Shown here piece after piece: positions 46,331-58,000 of a stretch of 64,000 nucleotides of DNA. The stretch comes from Guyanagaster necrorhizus. Lineage: Eukaryota; Basidiomycota; Agaricomycetes; Agaricales; Physalacriaceae. The DNA is taken from NCBI RefSeq assembly GCF_019112545.1, contig NW_025064891.1, positions 27,311 through 91,310 on the forward strand, written 5' to 3'. Each line of letters starts with the position of its first letter. Within the stretch, counting starts at the first letter, position 1. The notes below the pieces were generated by a model, which made no database searches, was not told the origin of the DNA, and worked only from the letters and a program-made list of their open reading frames with translations. A program made the translations under genes and the position numbers.

Positions 46331-49300
46331 CTAAATGTGTGCCTGCTGGTTCCTGATACCGAAAAGTTCGATTATCTCTGCCTTACGTTAGTAACGGTAT
46401 ACAAATGATGGCCAGGAATTTATGCACCTTGTAAACGAGCTTCCTTCCTTTGGAGGGGCGTTTCCGTCCTCTTGGTACCGGAGAATGCTTGTTTGATCAA
46501 CGCTTTCTTCTTCTCTTGTATATCAAGCACCTATAAATAGACGAGGAACGTCAGAGTTCTCCGGAATGCCATGAGAATTATTACCCACTTTCGACTCGAC
46601 AGTGTTTTCAGCGATAAGCTGATAGACGTGGACATTTTTCTTCTGCCCTATGCGATTCACTCTGTCAATGGCTTGGCTCTCAATTCCTTCCTGTGAGCAA
46701 TTATCTGTCAATCGGCTCAGAGAGACCGTGGTATATCCTACCTGCCACCAGCTAAAAAAAAAAGGATGAGTAAGTCAAACGCAAAGGCACTATTTGACTT
46801 ACGGATCCATACTAGTTATGTGCAAACATCATTAATATAGGTTTGAAGTGATGACAGAATGACCAAGCTCACAGGAAGACATTATTGGCAACTGCGTTTA
46901 ATTGAGCGCCGTCAGAAACCACGGGAATCGGTCGCATGAATCTACGTACCCGTTAGATTCAAGCCAAGGGCACCCTAGTAGGCAAGGATGCGTTGCAATC
47001 GATGCTTTTAAGATACATATGAACGTACCGCCTTCAGTGATAGCAGCATGACCTTAGGATTTCCTTCTTCACCCAGAATCTCGCGATCTAGAGAAACTCT
47101 GGTCTTGGCTTTACCTTTACCCTCTTTCTTGCGGGTTGCATCATCGTCAGAAACAATAAAGTCATCCACGTCATCTTGCGACATCGGCACAAAGTCGCTA
47201 TCTTGGTTATCCACAACATCTTCATCGCAATTCTCTACGACGATCCGCCCCGTCCTTCGTCGTCCTTGAGGCAACGCATCGTTTTGAGTCGGAACGAAGG
47301 CATCTACGACTGGTACAGAAAACCGTGCTAACACTTCCTGCCTCTTCTTGGCTGACATGCGGCCGTCAAAGCGCTCGTACGCAATGCTGATAGTATTGTT
47401 AGGCCAGGTCAGAACCTCAAGGGCAAAGATTTACCTCTTCTTATCCAACGCCTCCGCGACCTCGAGATGTTGTCAGCATTGCGAATAGAAATGTATAGTC
47501 AAGGTATACCTTGTCTAAGAATGAAGTGAACTGGGAAAAGACCAAGGACTTTTCAGAATGAGGCATAAGCGCGAGGAGATGTATAAGTTGTTCAATTTTT
47601 GCCGAGGGACCAGCTTGTAAGGTTTCTTCTTCATCGTCTTCTGGTCTTAGTAACTGCGTAAACTCAGTAGGCCATGGCGGTTCAATCACGTCAGTCCACG
47701 AAAGGGTGCGGCGATCCTAGATGCATGTATGAAAAACAGAATGATGCAGTGCGAGGTATAGTCATACCATAGGACACTTGGCCTGCCTTGCTAGAACTTC
47801 GGTGATGCTGAGATCTTTAGAATGAGAAATCGCTTTTGAGCAAAACAAGGAATGCGTACCATTGAAGGCAGAACACATGCGTGCAGCTTGTTATTCGGGC
47901 ATTGTTATTGTCAGGGACATCGAAACAGATAGGGCATTCCTGGGAATCTTCGATCGCCTGCAGAACCAATCTTTGCAATCTCGCTTTATCCTTTGGCTTC
48001 AGTTGTACTTGGGGAACGGAGTCAGATCCCAAGTCGTCGCTGTCAACAAAAGACCTTAGTTGGTCCAGATAACCACAAGGAACGAGACCTGGATGCAAAG
48101 CGATCTGCCGCATACGGGTGAGCATGCTTAAAACATTCGATTGCATCTGTCAGACATGTTAGAATGAGGCAGTTACATCAGAAGGAGCACACAAACTGAG
48201 TTAACTTCTCCTCTAGCAATAAATCTTTCTAAACGTTGCTGCGAGAGTCTCTCAATCTCATCGTACAATTCCTAAGGATCGGTCAAGTAATGGATACTTT
48301 GATGAGGATGTCCTGTCCTTACTCTAGCGTCATCATGAAGGGTGACAGGAACTAGCGTCATCTCAACCTAGAACGACAAGAAATTCAGTACCAATTTGAT
48401 ATATTTGAGGCGATGCTCACCGAAGGAAGAGGTATGAGAGGTTTTCCGGTATTGTCCTGCATCTATGGGGATGGTCAGTTATTGAACCATTCTAAAGAAT
48501 TATGGCTTGTACCTCCTTCGTGCGTCTGATGCATACGTGGGCCATCAAAGCCTAAGTATACGCCGAGATGAGAATACTACGATCAGCGTATGATTTCGCA
48601 CAACTTACCCGTAGTAGTTCGCCTCCGGATGGATGGCCATCCTTCAAAGGACGAAGGAGCAGCCGTTTGAAGAAGTCTTCTTGATCCAGCGGCCCACAAA
48701 TTCGAAGGAAAGTCAGAATTGAGCCAAGATCCTGGTACACGAAAGATCAATGCTCAGTTAGCCAAGGATCTGCATCTGAAGTACCCTGGGTGAATTAATC
48801 TGGAAAGGTATGAGTTAATCGAATCCGGACAACGACTGACAGAAAAGCGAACTATAGGTGTGCCTGTTAACACCCATCTGCGGTCTCCGCTGAGACCACA
48901 TACAGCCTTTGCCATCTTTGTTTTGGGATTGCGAATGCTATGACCTTCATCAAGAATAATCCTCTATGACAATGCTAAGCGACTATAAAATTGCGAAGCA
49001 GAATGTAGGACACCTTCCACTGTACTTCAAAAAGGATTTTCCTTATCTTTCTCTTCTTCTTGCTGGGACCATCGCTTGGGGAAGTACCATTGTGCTCCGA
49101 AGTGACAGTTTGGTATGTGGTAAGAATGACATCATACCCTGCCATTTCCTGTGGGCTCATAGACCGATTTGTGCCATAATAGACGCATACTGTCAGCGTG
49201 CCAGGGGCACAGTGATCTTGAATCTGCTTTTCCCAATTGGAAAGTACAGAGAGCGGGACCACTGCGCAAGTCAGAAGATGTCTTTCAATGGTAATACATT

Positions 49301-51330
49301 GCGCCTCACCGATTAGAGTGCTGCCTGAAAAATGGGCTGGATGGTCGTCTCTAGTGGCCAGAATCAGAGCAATCATAGTCAGCGTCTTTCCCTGACGTCG
49401 GGAGATCATATGAGGAGCTTGTAATGTCGAGTGACTGGATTGCTTACGAGGCCCTGTCATAATTCAGTGCGAGGATCAAACAGATGTAATAACACATCAT
49501 ACCATACCATCTGCAAAGAGTGCGCCTCTTCCGAGAATGGGGGGGCTTGTTTGAGGCGTTTTTGTGGCCACTTCAAGCGGGCCGTTAGCGTATGGATCTG
49601 GGCACACAACAGAAGGATACCATTATAATAATAAGTCTGTTCATTAACGGTTGAGCACTGGAGTATATCTGACGATAATTTGTAGTTGTACACACTTTGT
49701 TCCCGTCCTTCCTTAACTGCCAAAACTGGACAGGCTTATCAATTTCTTTCTTGGGAAGTACTGGGTACTCTCGCTCGATGCACCATTGCAATCCTTGGCA
49801 CTGTAAAATGTACAATGAAACAGTTCCTTGTAATATGAGAAAGACACTAACCTGATGCTTCATCAAATCGACTACCAAGTTCCCTCGTTCGATTCCAGGA
49901 GGAGCGGGATGCAACGGTAAGTTCAATATGTCTTCGGTGAAACAGACAGAATCCAGAAGAGAGCTTCGACGTCCTTCATCATCAACTTTCTCAAGACTGT
50001 TGAGAATCTGGCGAAGTTCAGCGGCCTTTTGCAGCGCTTCATGTTGCTTCCTGGCAGCTTCTGTCTGGGTGGGTTTGGCGCCTGGAGCACGAGATGACCC
50101 CGTTATTTGGGCGGCCGAGCCTTGACTGAACGGTACCTGTCCCCTCCGGGAACTAAATCCGCGCTGGCCAGGGGTTGACCATATGAGAAGTGGCTCAAGC
50201 GCATCACGCTTGTTAGAAGGCCCGTAAATCTTGAGGCTCCTGGAAATGAACTCAGCACTGTTGATCACTACGGTTCTTTTGCACTAACATCTTCAGGGTA
50301 TACCCTCTAAACCCACTCACTGTTACACGATTAGCCAGGGAATTAGCCAAACGTTACGACGATCTCACAATTTCCGTCATGGATCACCCCTTCACAAGTG
50401 ATAAGGTGACGGTCCAGAAGAGGTGCCAGCTTCGCAGCTAAGCCCCTGGGAATATGACCTACCTGGACCTTCCCTATGTTCATCACTCTTACTGCGTTTC
50501 TGTGAGAGTAAAGAGCATAAGACTGATATACTTCACGTCTGAAAGAATTGATGATACACACGCGTCATAGGCATTGTTCAAGTCCCTCTGAATAATGACT
50601 TCTTCACCAGGTCCAACAAGACCTTAATTACGGTCAGTAAACACAGAGCATATCTAGGCATGCCAGACCTGGATAATACTGTAATCCGACAACATTCGTT
50701 CGCATCGTGGAATACAGTTCATCTGCGGCTTCGTCTTCTGGCGTTTCATTTTCGGCCGGAATTTCTACCACAGGAGGGGATGATGATGGAGGGCATGCCG
50801 ACAAAGAAGGCCGCTGAGACGACGATGCAGATTGAGACGCCGCCTCTTGCAGAGCCTTCCTCTTCTTCTGACTGGGAATGTTGGTCGCGGATGTATTCAT
50901 GGAGGTAGAATTTACAGTCTGTGCAGATGGAGGGATATCTACCGGATCGACACGTCTTTCCAATACGGCCTTGCGAATCTTGTGCTGGTCATCCGATCTG
51001 AAGAAAGAGTTGATTTGGGCGAATCCCTGGGAAAAGAATTTAGCCCGCCTTAAATCTCGGAATCCATGAATGTTGTCCAGATTTTCTAAGGCAAGTTGGC
51101 CAAGAATGGCTGGTGTAACGCAGCCCCTACGAAACAACGTCAGGGAGGACGCGCCACATAGAAAACGTCCAGACCAGTGGCACCATTCTACCGTATCTCC
51201 ATACGCATTGGTTACTGTCTGTCCATATCGTAGTGTGCCAGTTGTTATAGGGGTGCCCTACGAGGCTTAGTGTCAATAACGCGTCCTAGAAGAAGGAGAA
51301 TACCAGAAACCTTGCATGGCAAAGGGCCAT
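46331..51330 (-). CDS. RAD5: HLTF/RAD5-like SNF2 helicase with HIRAN and RING domains
   Basis: A DNA-dependent ATPase and ubiquitin ligase expected to act in fork reversal and PCNA polyubiquitination. Thirty exons give 1164 residues: 51304-51330, 50669-51257, 50562-50622, 50353-50499, 50289-50315, 49852-50239, 49696-49800, 49621-49636, 49503-49570, 49448-49453, 49014-49391, 48853-48963, 48785-48799, 48609-48731, 48513-48551, 48421-48462, 48323-48367, 48197-48271, 47860-48146, 47768-47807, 47510-47716, 47435-47460, 47029-47386, 46950-46974, 46873-46891, 46803-46811, 46742-46751, 46589-46690, 46428-46530, 46331-46377. In order: HIRAN (V-V-G-L-Q-Y-Y-P-G), Walker A (D-G-M-G-L-G-K-T), D-E-G-H box, RING ([18 protein letters not shown]), and helicase C with R-V-N-R-I-G-Q. 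An acidic insertion splits the helicase C domain. Confidence 0.93.
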
Positions 51331-51587
51331 GGCATTTAGCACGAGTCGATTTGCTGTACTAGATAGAAGTTGGAGATGATACTCAAAAGTGTGCAGAGAA
51401 ACAAGCTTACGCCAAATTGGTGCGTAGCACTCATGATGGGCGCAAATTTTTGGAAAAGCAAGAAGAGGGGAAATTCAATTTGGAGTAAATACGTCTCATC
51501 ACGTGCGTCGCGTCGACGTGCCTGGCAGACACGACCAAACACGCACTTCCTAATTGTTCTTCGCGCTAGCCAAAGCCAGACGCCAAT
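51331..51587. promoter_or_regulatory. Shared promoter between HLTF/RAD5-like gene and NSE4
   Basis: 257 bp separate the divergent start codons of two genome-maintenance genes. I note several ACGCG/GCGTCGCGTCG-like motifs near 51500-51520, which resemble the MluI cell-cycle box (ACGCGT) used by MBF in yeasts, but none is an exact match. Confidence 0.35.
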
Positions 51588-52926
51588 ATGAACTCCTCGC
51601 GCAGAGGTACAGTATGTAACCTGTGACATTTGTATTTGGCCTTAACATCTTGGTAGAATCACTGGTCTACGATCCTGATCAAGATGCAGAGGAAAAACGC
51701 GCCCTTCGCAAGGACTACAGATCTCTTACGAAAAATATGGAAGGTGTGATCTTTGGTGGACTCCGTGTCTGCACTATCTTTACTAAAATATGCGTGTTTA
51801 GAGTATCAGTCTAACCTTGCCGACCTGAGTATAGAACGGATTGAAAAGGATGTCGGCAAGGCAGACAAACTGTTCGACAAAGGTACGCGGTGCATATCAA
51901 GTCATAATTGGTCGATTTTTCATGAGAAATTCCTTTCGTAGTGAAGGGTCCACAGGAGGCTACTCTTGATTCCGCTTTCTTACTGATGGCCTCAAATCTG
52001 GGAGCCCAAAAGGCACGAGCTATGAAGTCCGGAGCAGGCGCCTTCGATGTCGACGAATTTGTTTCAAAGCTCATCACTTTCATGGGTGGTCGCAAGTTTG
52101 GAGATCAGATTCCAGACAGTGACTCTGAAATAGACACAGCAGAGGATGATCCCGACAGCGTTCTGGACTGGGATAGGATTGGCCGAAAATCGCTCGCGAA
52201 GAGTCACAGGGTTCCTGCACTTAGTTTTATGTCAGTCCTTCTCTCTGCTTCAAGGACAGATTATAATGGCGAATTTCAAGGCTTGGCCCACTTTCTATCG
52301 AGGCCAAAAAGCGTGCGTCTGTCAAACGCGCCAGATTGGAGAAGAATAAAGAGGAACAACGGAAGCCCCAAGAACTAAAAGAAGAAGACATTGCCCGATC
52401 CGAGAATGAGACAACCAAAAACGTCGCACTTGTGTGTGGAGTGGGTCATTTCTTTGTTTCCGACTAACATATATGCAGTTGGAAGCCCTGTTGGGTGAAG
52501 TCAGCCCCATTAATTTATTCCGATTCGTCATCAATCCCCACGACTTCGCCCAGTCGGTGGAAAATATATTCCATCTGTCGTTTTTGATTCGGGATGGTAA
52601 AGTCGCATTGGACACGGAGGCTGATGGTGAACCCACAATTTGTAAGGTTCATTATTCAGTATATAATTTGCCTTCATCCATTTATCACAGACTTGTGTGC
52701 ACAACCTTCCGATGAGGACTATGAGAATGGCTTGCGAAAACATCAAATCGTATTGGAATTCGACGAGGCCACATGGAGGGTGAGCTTGTAAAAACTGCCG
52801 TAAATCATAGTCTATCTGATGGACAAGATCATACAGCGAGCAATAGAAGTCTTTGATATAAAAGAGCCCACGATTCCTCAGAGAGCTTCTGCTCGGACAC
52901 GACTTGGAAACAAGTGGTACGGTTGA
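51588..52926 (+). CDS. NSE4: NSE4, kleisin subunit of the SMC5/6 complex
   Basis: It bridges the SMC5 and SMC6 heads in the complex that guards replication forks and rDNA. Exons 51588-51606, 51657-51743, 51802-51882, 51942-52230, 52281-52431, 52479-52641, 52691-52779 and 52837-52926 encode 322 residues. The N-terminal [11 protein letters not shown], the helix with D-K-L-F-D-K-V, an acidic middle ([11 protein letters not shown]) and L-G-P-L-S-I-E are family marks. The C-terminal winged-helix motif [20 protein letters not shown] is also typical. It is divergent from the HLTF/RAD5-like gene. Confidence 0.92.
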
Positions 52927-53163
52927 TCATAGAGCGCCGCTATGGGCGCCATTATGCGCCCATCACAACTAATCTTCCTATCTTATATTTACTATCCTAT
53001 GGCGGGCGGTACCTTGTACAATTAATGGAACTATTTTCGACCGAGGGAGATGCCGGCTGATAGACGTCACGCCACTGGCCGTCGGCAGATGACTGATCGC
53101 ACTGCTTTTTGTTCGCTAGTTCACTGTCATTAGCAAGTCTGTTCATTCCGTATTATTGCGGAA

Positions 53164-54852
53164 ATGAGTATTATTGATCTTCCGCCAGAGTTGGTATTGA
53201 AGATTCTAGGACATGCCTCTGTTGCGGAGATACTCCATTTCACGCGTGTAAGGGAATGCAGTTCATGTCCTGCGTCTTAATCTGACCCTTCACTTATCCT
53301 TTAGACATGCTCGTATCTCAGAGGAATATCACTATGCAACAGGCAGATATGGAAGAATGCTCGCGACAGTCACATCATCCCCCTTCCCCCGGGAAACACT
53401 TTGGATACCGTTGACTTGTCGTTGTGTCCCTTCTATGCGTCACGAGCAGTCTCTCTATCTGTCAAGTGGAGATCTTTCACCTCCGTTCCTCCCCTGAGAT
53501 GTTCAGAGGCTCGACATCTTTATCATCTTCCTTCGTGGGAACCTTGGATACCTCAAGGCCCGGTGACCATTTCACCAACAGTTTGTTATATCCTTCCTGG
53601 AGGTCGGTACGCCCTCCTTGGACGGCTCAGTAAAATGAGAGATGTCCCAACCAATGTCGGTATCTATGACCTGAAGACTGCCCATGGTCATCTGTTGGAT
53701 TATCCGGGGCGCTTGGACTCCCTTGACTGGGTTAGCACTGATAATGGTGCACATATAACGATAAGCATCCTCTTGACAATCGTTGAACCTGGTCAAACTG
53801 GGGCTGACGAGGTGCATAGGTATGTTGATGTGTAAGTCTTATGAGACATAAGCTAATGTACTCCGCAGGCATCTGAGAATATTCTCTATCGACTGTTCGA
53901 CTGCCTTGAGCCAAGACGATGCACCTCCCCAAATCGTGAAAACCGGAGATATCCGTCTCCCTCCAGCCAGCTTTGCCAGATCCGTCATTCTGCGGGATTC
54001 TGTAGCCTGCCTTCACGGGGGCGGTGAGCTCTTCTTTATCGATATCAACCTCAAGTCAGGCATCTGCGTATCACCTCGCCCAGACCGTGCAAATAACGGT
54101 AATGTCCCGTCGACCGACATGGTTTGTCCATTCCCCAGTCTCGTACAAGTTATACGCGCTAACCCTTGAATTTTTTTTAGGGTTTCGACATCGATGACAT
54201 TTTCCTTCATCCACGTCGTCAGTGTGTGCTAATTCTGGCATTGCGTCGCGTCTTCATCCAAGATCTGTCATGGAACGCCTCTCTCTTTTTGGAGGTTTAT
54301 GATACATCGTCTCTGGAGATGCCGGCTATAGAAGGAGAGTGGACTTTCAGGACTTTGAAAACCACAACAGTTGCCTCCCTTAACCTCGTGGACATTCTGT
54401 GGAAAGATCATCAGATGATCCGGCTCATCGATTCCAACATCACTGCGTTCGAGGTGTTCTCTCGAGCCGTTGAACGAAACGAGAACGAATACGATGAAGT
54501 AGACGATGAAATCAAGCTTATGCTTCATACCTATCTCATTGACGAGGAAAGCTGGTCATTAGTCCCTGATAAACCCAGTATATCCATACTGGCCGAGGGG
54601 ACCTTCACCTATCGACTCATCATCTCGAAAGCCCCCTCGGGGCAATCCGCTATGTTCATGAATCTGTATGCGGAAAAGCATCGGGTGTATATTCTCTATT
54701 CCCTGGCAATGGGAGACGGTCCCATCGATGGTTTGAGAAGTCTGCAGCTCCCCGACGGCATTCGCTTGACGTCGTTAGCATTAGCATTCGATGATGTTTC
54801 TGGGACATTGCTTACTTATGCAAGAGGTCATTTGCTGAGTATTCAGTATTAA
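53164..54852 (+). CDS. F-box protein of unknown target
   Basis: Exons 53164-53247, 53305-53819, 53869-54121 and 54181-54852 encode 507 residues. An N-terminal F-box (L-P-P-E-L-V-L-K-I-L, then F-T-R-T-C-S-Y-L-R) should bind Skp1 in SCF ubiquitin ligases. The rest has beta-rich segments with Trp and Asp (W-V-S-T-D-N-G-A-H, L-F-F-I-D-I-N-L) that could form a propeller-like substrate-binding domain, though clear repeats are not visible. Such F-box proteins are greatly expanded in Agaricomycetes and most have no known substrate. Confidence 0.8.
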
Positions 54853-55021
54853 CTTGAAAAGGCACAATCTCTAGTATCCTAGGGCCTAATGAGTACCTTG
54901 TATATTCCTTTTCAAAACACAGCGAACTATGTATTCGAAAGATGTCGTGAGCAGCGTAGTACTTATACACATAAAGAATTTCAGTTCCATAGCATAGCAT
55001 AAACGATGTCCATGTGCGCCA

Positions 55022-58000
55022 CTATGACACTAGTAGTGATGAATCGATGCCGAGAGGTAACATTGCCGTATTGCTGAGGAGGATTTTTTGCCATGCCTTG
55101 GTTTGAAGCTTAATGAACAATCAGACCGAGATAACAAGGACCATGTACTTGTCACTTACATGCACTAGGGCTTCATCCGCAGACAGAAGGTTCATATGGT
55201 CTGGTATATTATTGTCATTCTGTCAATCGAAGTTAGAGAAAATTGATAGCCAAGCGATAGAAATACTGACGAATCTTGCTTCATCTAGATCACGGAAGTG
55301 TAAACGAAGATCCAAGGGTATTTGAGAAGGGAGGATCAAGACGTGGACTGTCGGGAGGTAAGGGCGATCATCAGCAACCCGTTTCGCTAAAGACTGCATA
55401 GAGAGACCCGGTCAATGACCAAAACAATTACATTAAAAGGACTACTCACCTGGGCGACAGAGATTGCCAGCCTGATGTTTTGTCTTTGTATGCGTGCATC
55501 TTGTCCAACCAGCACAAAGAGTTCCCAAACGCAATCAACTACGAACACCGATGTTTTCGGGGATTGCTGTATAAAGGAAGATATTCTCAAAACCTGAATG
55601 AAAATCAGATGAACCGTCAAGGAAATGATGCCAAAAATACTCACCGCATCTTCGCCGCGGGTAGCTTTGACATGCCAGATCCTAGGATCGATATGAGGAG
55701 AGGAGCTCCTCCACTTCCAGTAATCAGCTTGAGCATAATCATCCTCTCCGAGTATCATCCAAAACATAGCATCATCTTCGCCTTCACCATTGGAAAGCTC
55801 CACGACATTCGATCCCAAGCCTTTCGCATATCGGGTTGCTGCCTGGCGTTCTTTGGCAAGTGAACCGCAGCCATGCCAAACATAGATAGTTTCGAGAACA
55901 GATACGCAGTAGCTAAATCCAGAACATAGATTTCTGATACTCTTTGTGATTGAATTAAGCAGACGCAGAGTTAGTTGAAAGACGAAGATGACTTACCAAA
56001 TCAAGTTCATCAATGAGAATGCTGTCGCCGCTTTGACGGACAACATGCATGGTGGTATTCTCTGCGGTCCAATGAGCCCTAGTGCCCTGGACAACAATCA
56101 GACACCAAGATCCAAATATTTGAAAATAGCTTACTTGTCTGATAGCTAATTGATTTTCCAGTACTTGCAGAAGCTCTGCAGGCTCTGCATATTGAGGAAT
56201 AACGATCTGCATATGCGAGGAATATCAACGAGGCAGCCCCATTACGAGACGAAGAACATACGTAATTCGATCCATAGCGAGACCCAAGTTCCTTCAATTT
56301 CTGTTCTTCTTTTTCTTTGAACTGACTTGCTTTCCCCTGCCAAGCCCAAACTGTCGTCGATGCAAGCCCACTTAACTTAGATTTAGAACGATGGACAATA
56401 GCAAGGACCTCAGTATCATAAAATACATTGAGATCCTGTGTTATGGCGGTCGCAGAACTATCCGATATGCTCAAAACGTCGACGGATATCGTATTAATGC
56501 TTCGATTTTGGCGCATTGGCGACGGTTTTGTCACAAGTAAACTGATGTCGACATGGGGAAGCGGCTCGTTAGTATAGTCTACGGCGTGGAAATTCGAAAG
56601 AGACTCTTTGGGAGAATGAATATTCACGTACGAAGCTGTACAATATCGTTTGGGATATCGTTTAGGCACGACTTTTCCTCATTGCAAACACGGGAGTCAA
56701 ATCTTCCTTCCAACCCCACGACATCTTCGACAATACCCCGCGAAAGAGTTCCTGCAGGAGAAGAAATCGGTGTTGCTTCTTCTTTCAGAGGAGGCATTGC
56801 AATAGCTGAGTATTTTTCATAACTTGATCTACGCTTCTCTGCTGGAGACATGGGTTGAGGACTCAGCCTCGAGTGTGCAATCGGTGAATATTGTTCATTT
56901 ATCTCGGCGGGGAGAGGAGGCACCGGCATTTCGGCTTCGGCGGAGGAAGTACTTTTGTTGAAGGCTTGAGCGACATCCATAATCGTAGCCCTATTCCCAG
57001 AACTAGGAATGCGTGAATGCCGGGAAGGTACAGGTGACTTGGGGCTGCTGGATAATGAAGGAATTGCGACGGTTGTTGATGCAGGTCCTAAATACGTCAA
57101 ATCTTCATTGGGGTAACGGGGTGATGGAAGACTTGGCTTAGTGTCGATACTAACTTCTGTAGGTGCCAGGCCAGGCAAAGCTTTACGACCCACCATCCTT
57201 TTGATTGGCTCCGGTACTGAAGGGGTACGAGAAACCGATTTGACACCAATGACGGTCTCACTAGCCCAGCGATCTGTGATTCGCAAATCATTAGAGCGTG
57301 CCATTGGAGAAACGGGGCGCCCTTTGCTCTCAGGTGATGGACCGAGTATATCTGATCCCGATTTATCAATCGCTCGCAGAGGCACAGTGGTTGCTGCGGA
57401 ACTTGCACTAGGCACAACTTCTATAACACTTGAAGGCTCTTCAAGTTCAACTGATACCGTAGGTCCTGATGATTTGACTTTGCGCGGCTTCTTCGCTCTT
57501 TCTTTCGTTGGCTGTCCAAAAAGAATAGCATTTGCAATGCGTGAATTATAGAGTGAAAATTGAAGATCCACGTGAACGTAAAACAAGTAAAACAGATAGA
57601 AAGGTAGACACCGTAAGCAACACCCGACGTAATTATCACCAAAATGAACGCACATGAACCAGAGGCTTGCTGGACAAGACGGGCACCTCCTTGCTTCCAG
57701 AACGATGCACTCCAATCTCATCGACAGCGGGGAAAGAAACGGACTTGTCATCCGTTGAAGAAGGTTGAAAAATCATCATGGTAGTGGCAGATCCCACTCC
57801 CGGTGTGCCTAGACCAGGAGTACCTTTTCGAGGAGGGTCGACTCGCGCAGGAGGAGAAGCTGTAGGGGTGCGTAGAGAGGGCAGAGAGGGCACAGTCCTG
57901 AGTGCCTTAGATTCGAATCCTCCCGTTGTAGGACCCACCGTACGTGCTTTGCACATGGGGGGAGCTTGAGGTGACGCCGAAGGCGATGTTTCTCTTATGT

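Noticed and set aside
51336..51629. 97-residue minus-strand ORF just upstream of the HLTF/RAD5 start
   Set aside because: It overlaps the divergent promoter and the NSE4 first exon, and its sequence is not conserved-looking; the ATG at 51330 joins in frame to the coding exons.
53041..53163. Extra 5' exon for the F-box gene
   Set aside because: No ATG with a usable donor in frame; the ATG at 53164 begins the F-box directly.
56553..56822. Additional plus-strand gene inside the DUF4045-gelsolin locus
   Set aside because: No motifs; the minus-strand exons on both sides join in frame across this region.
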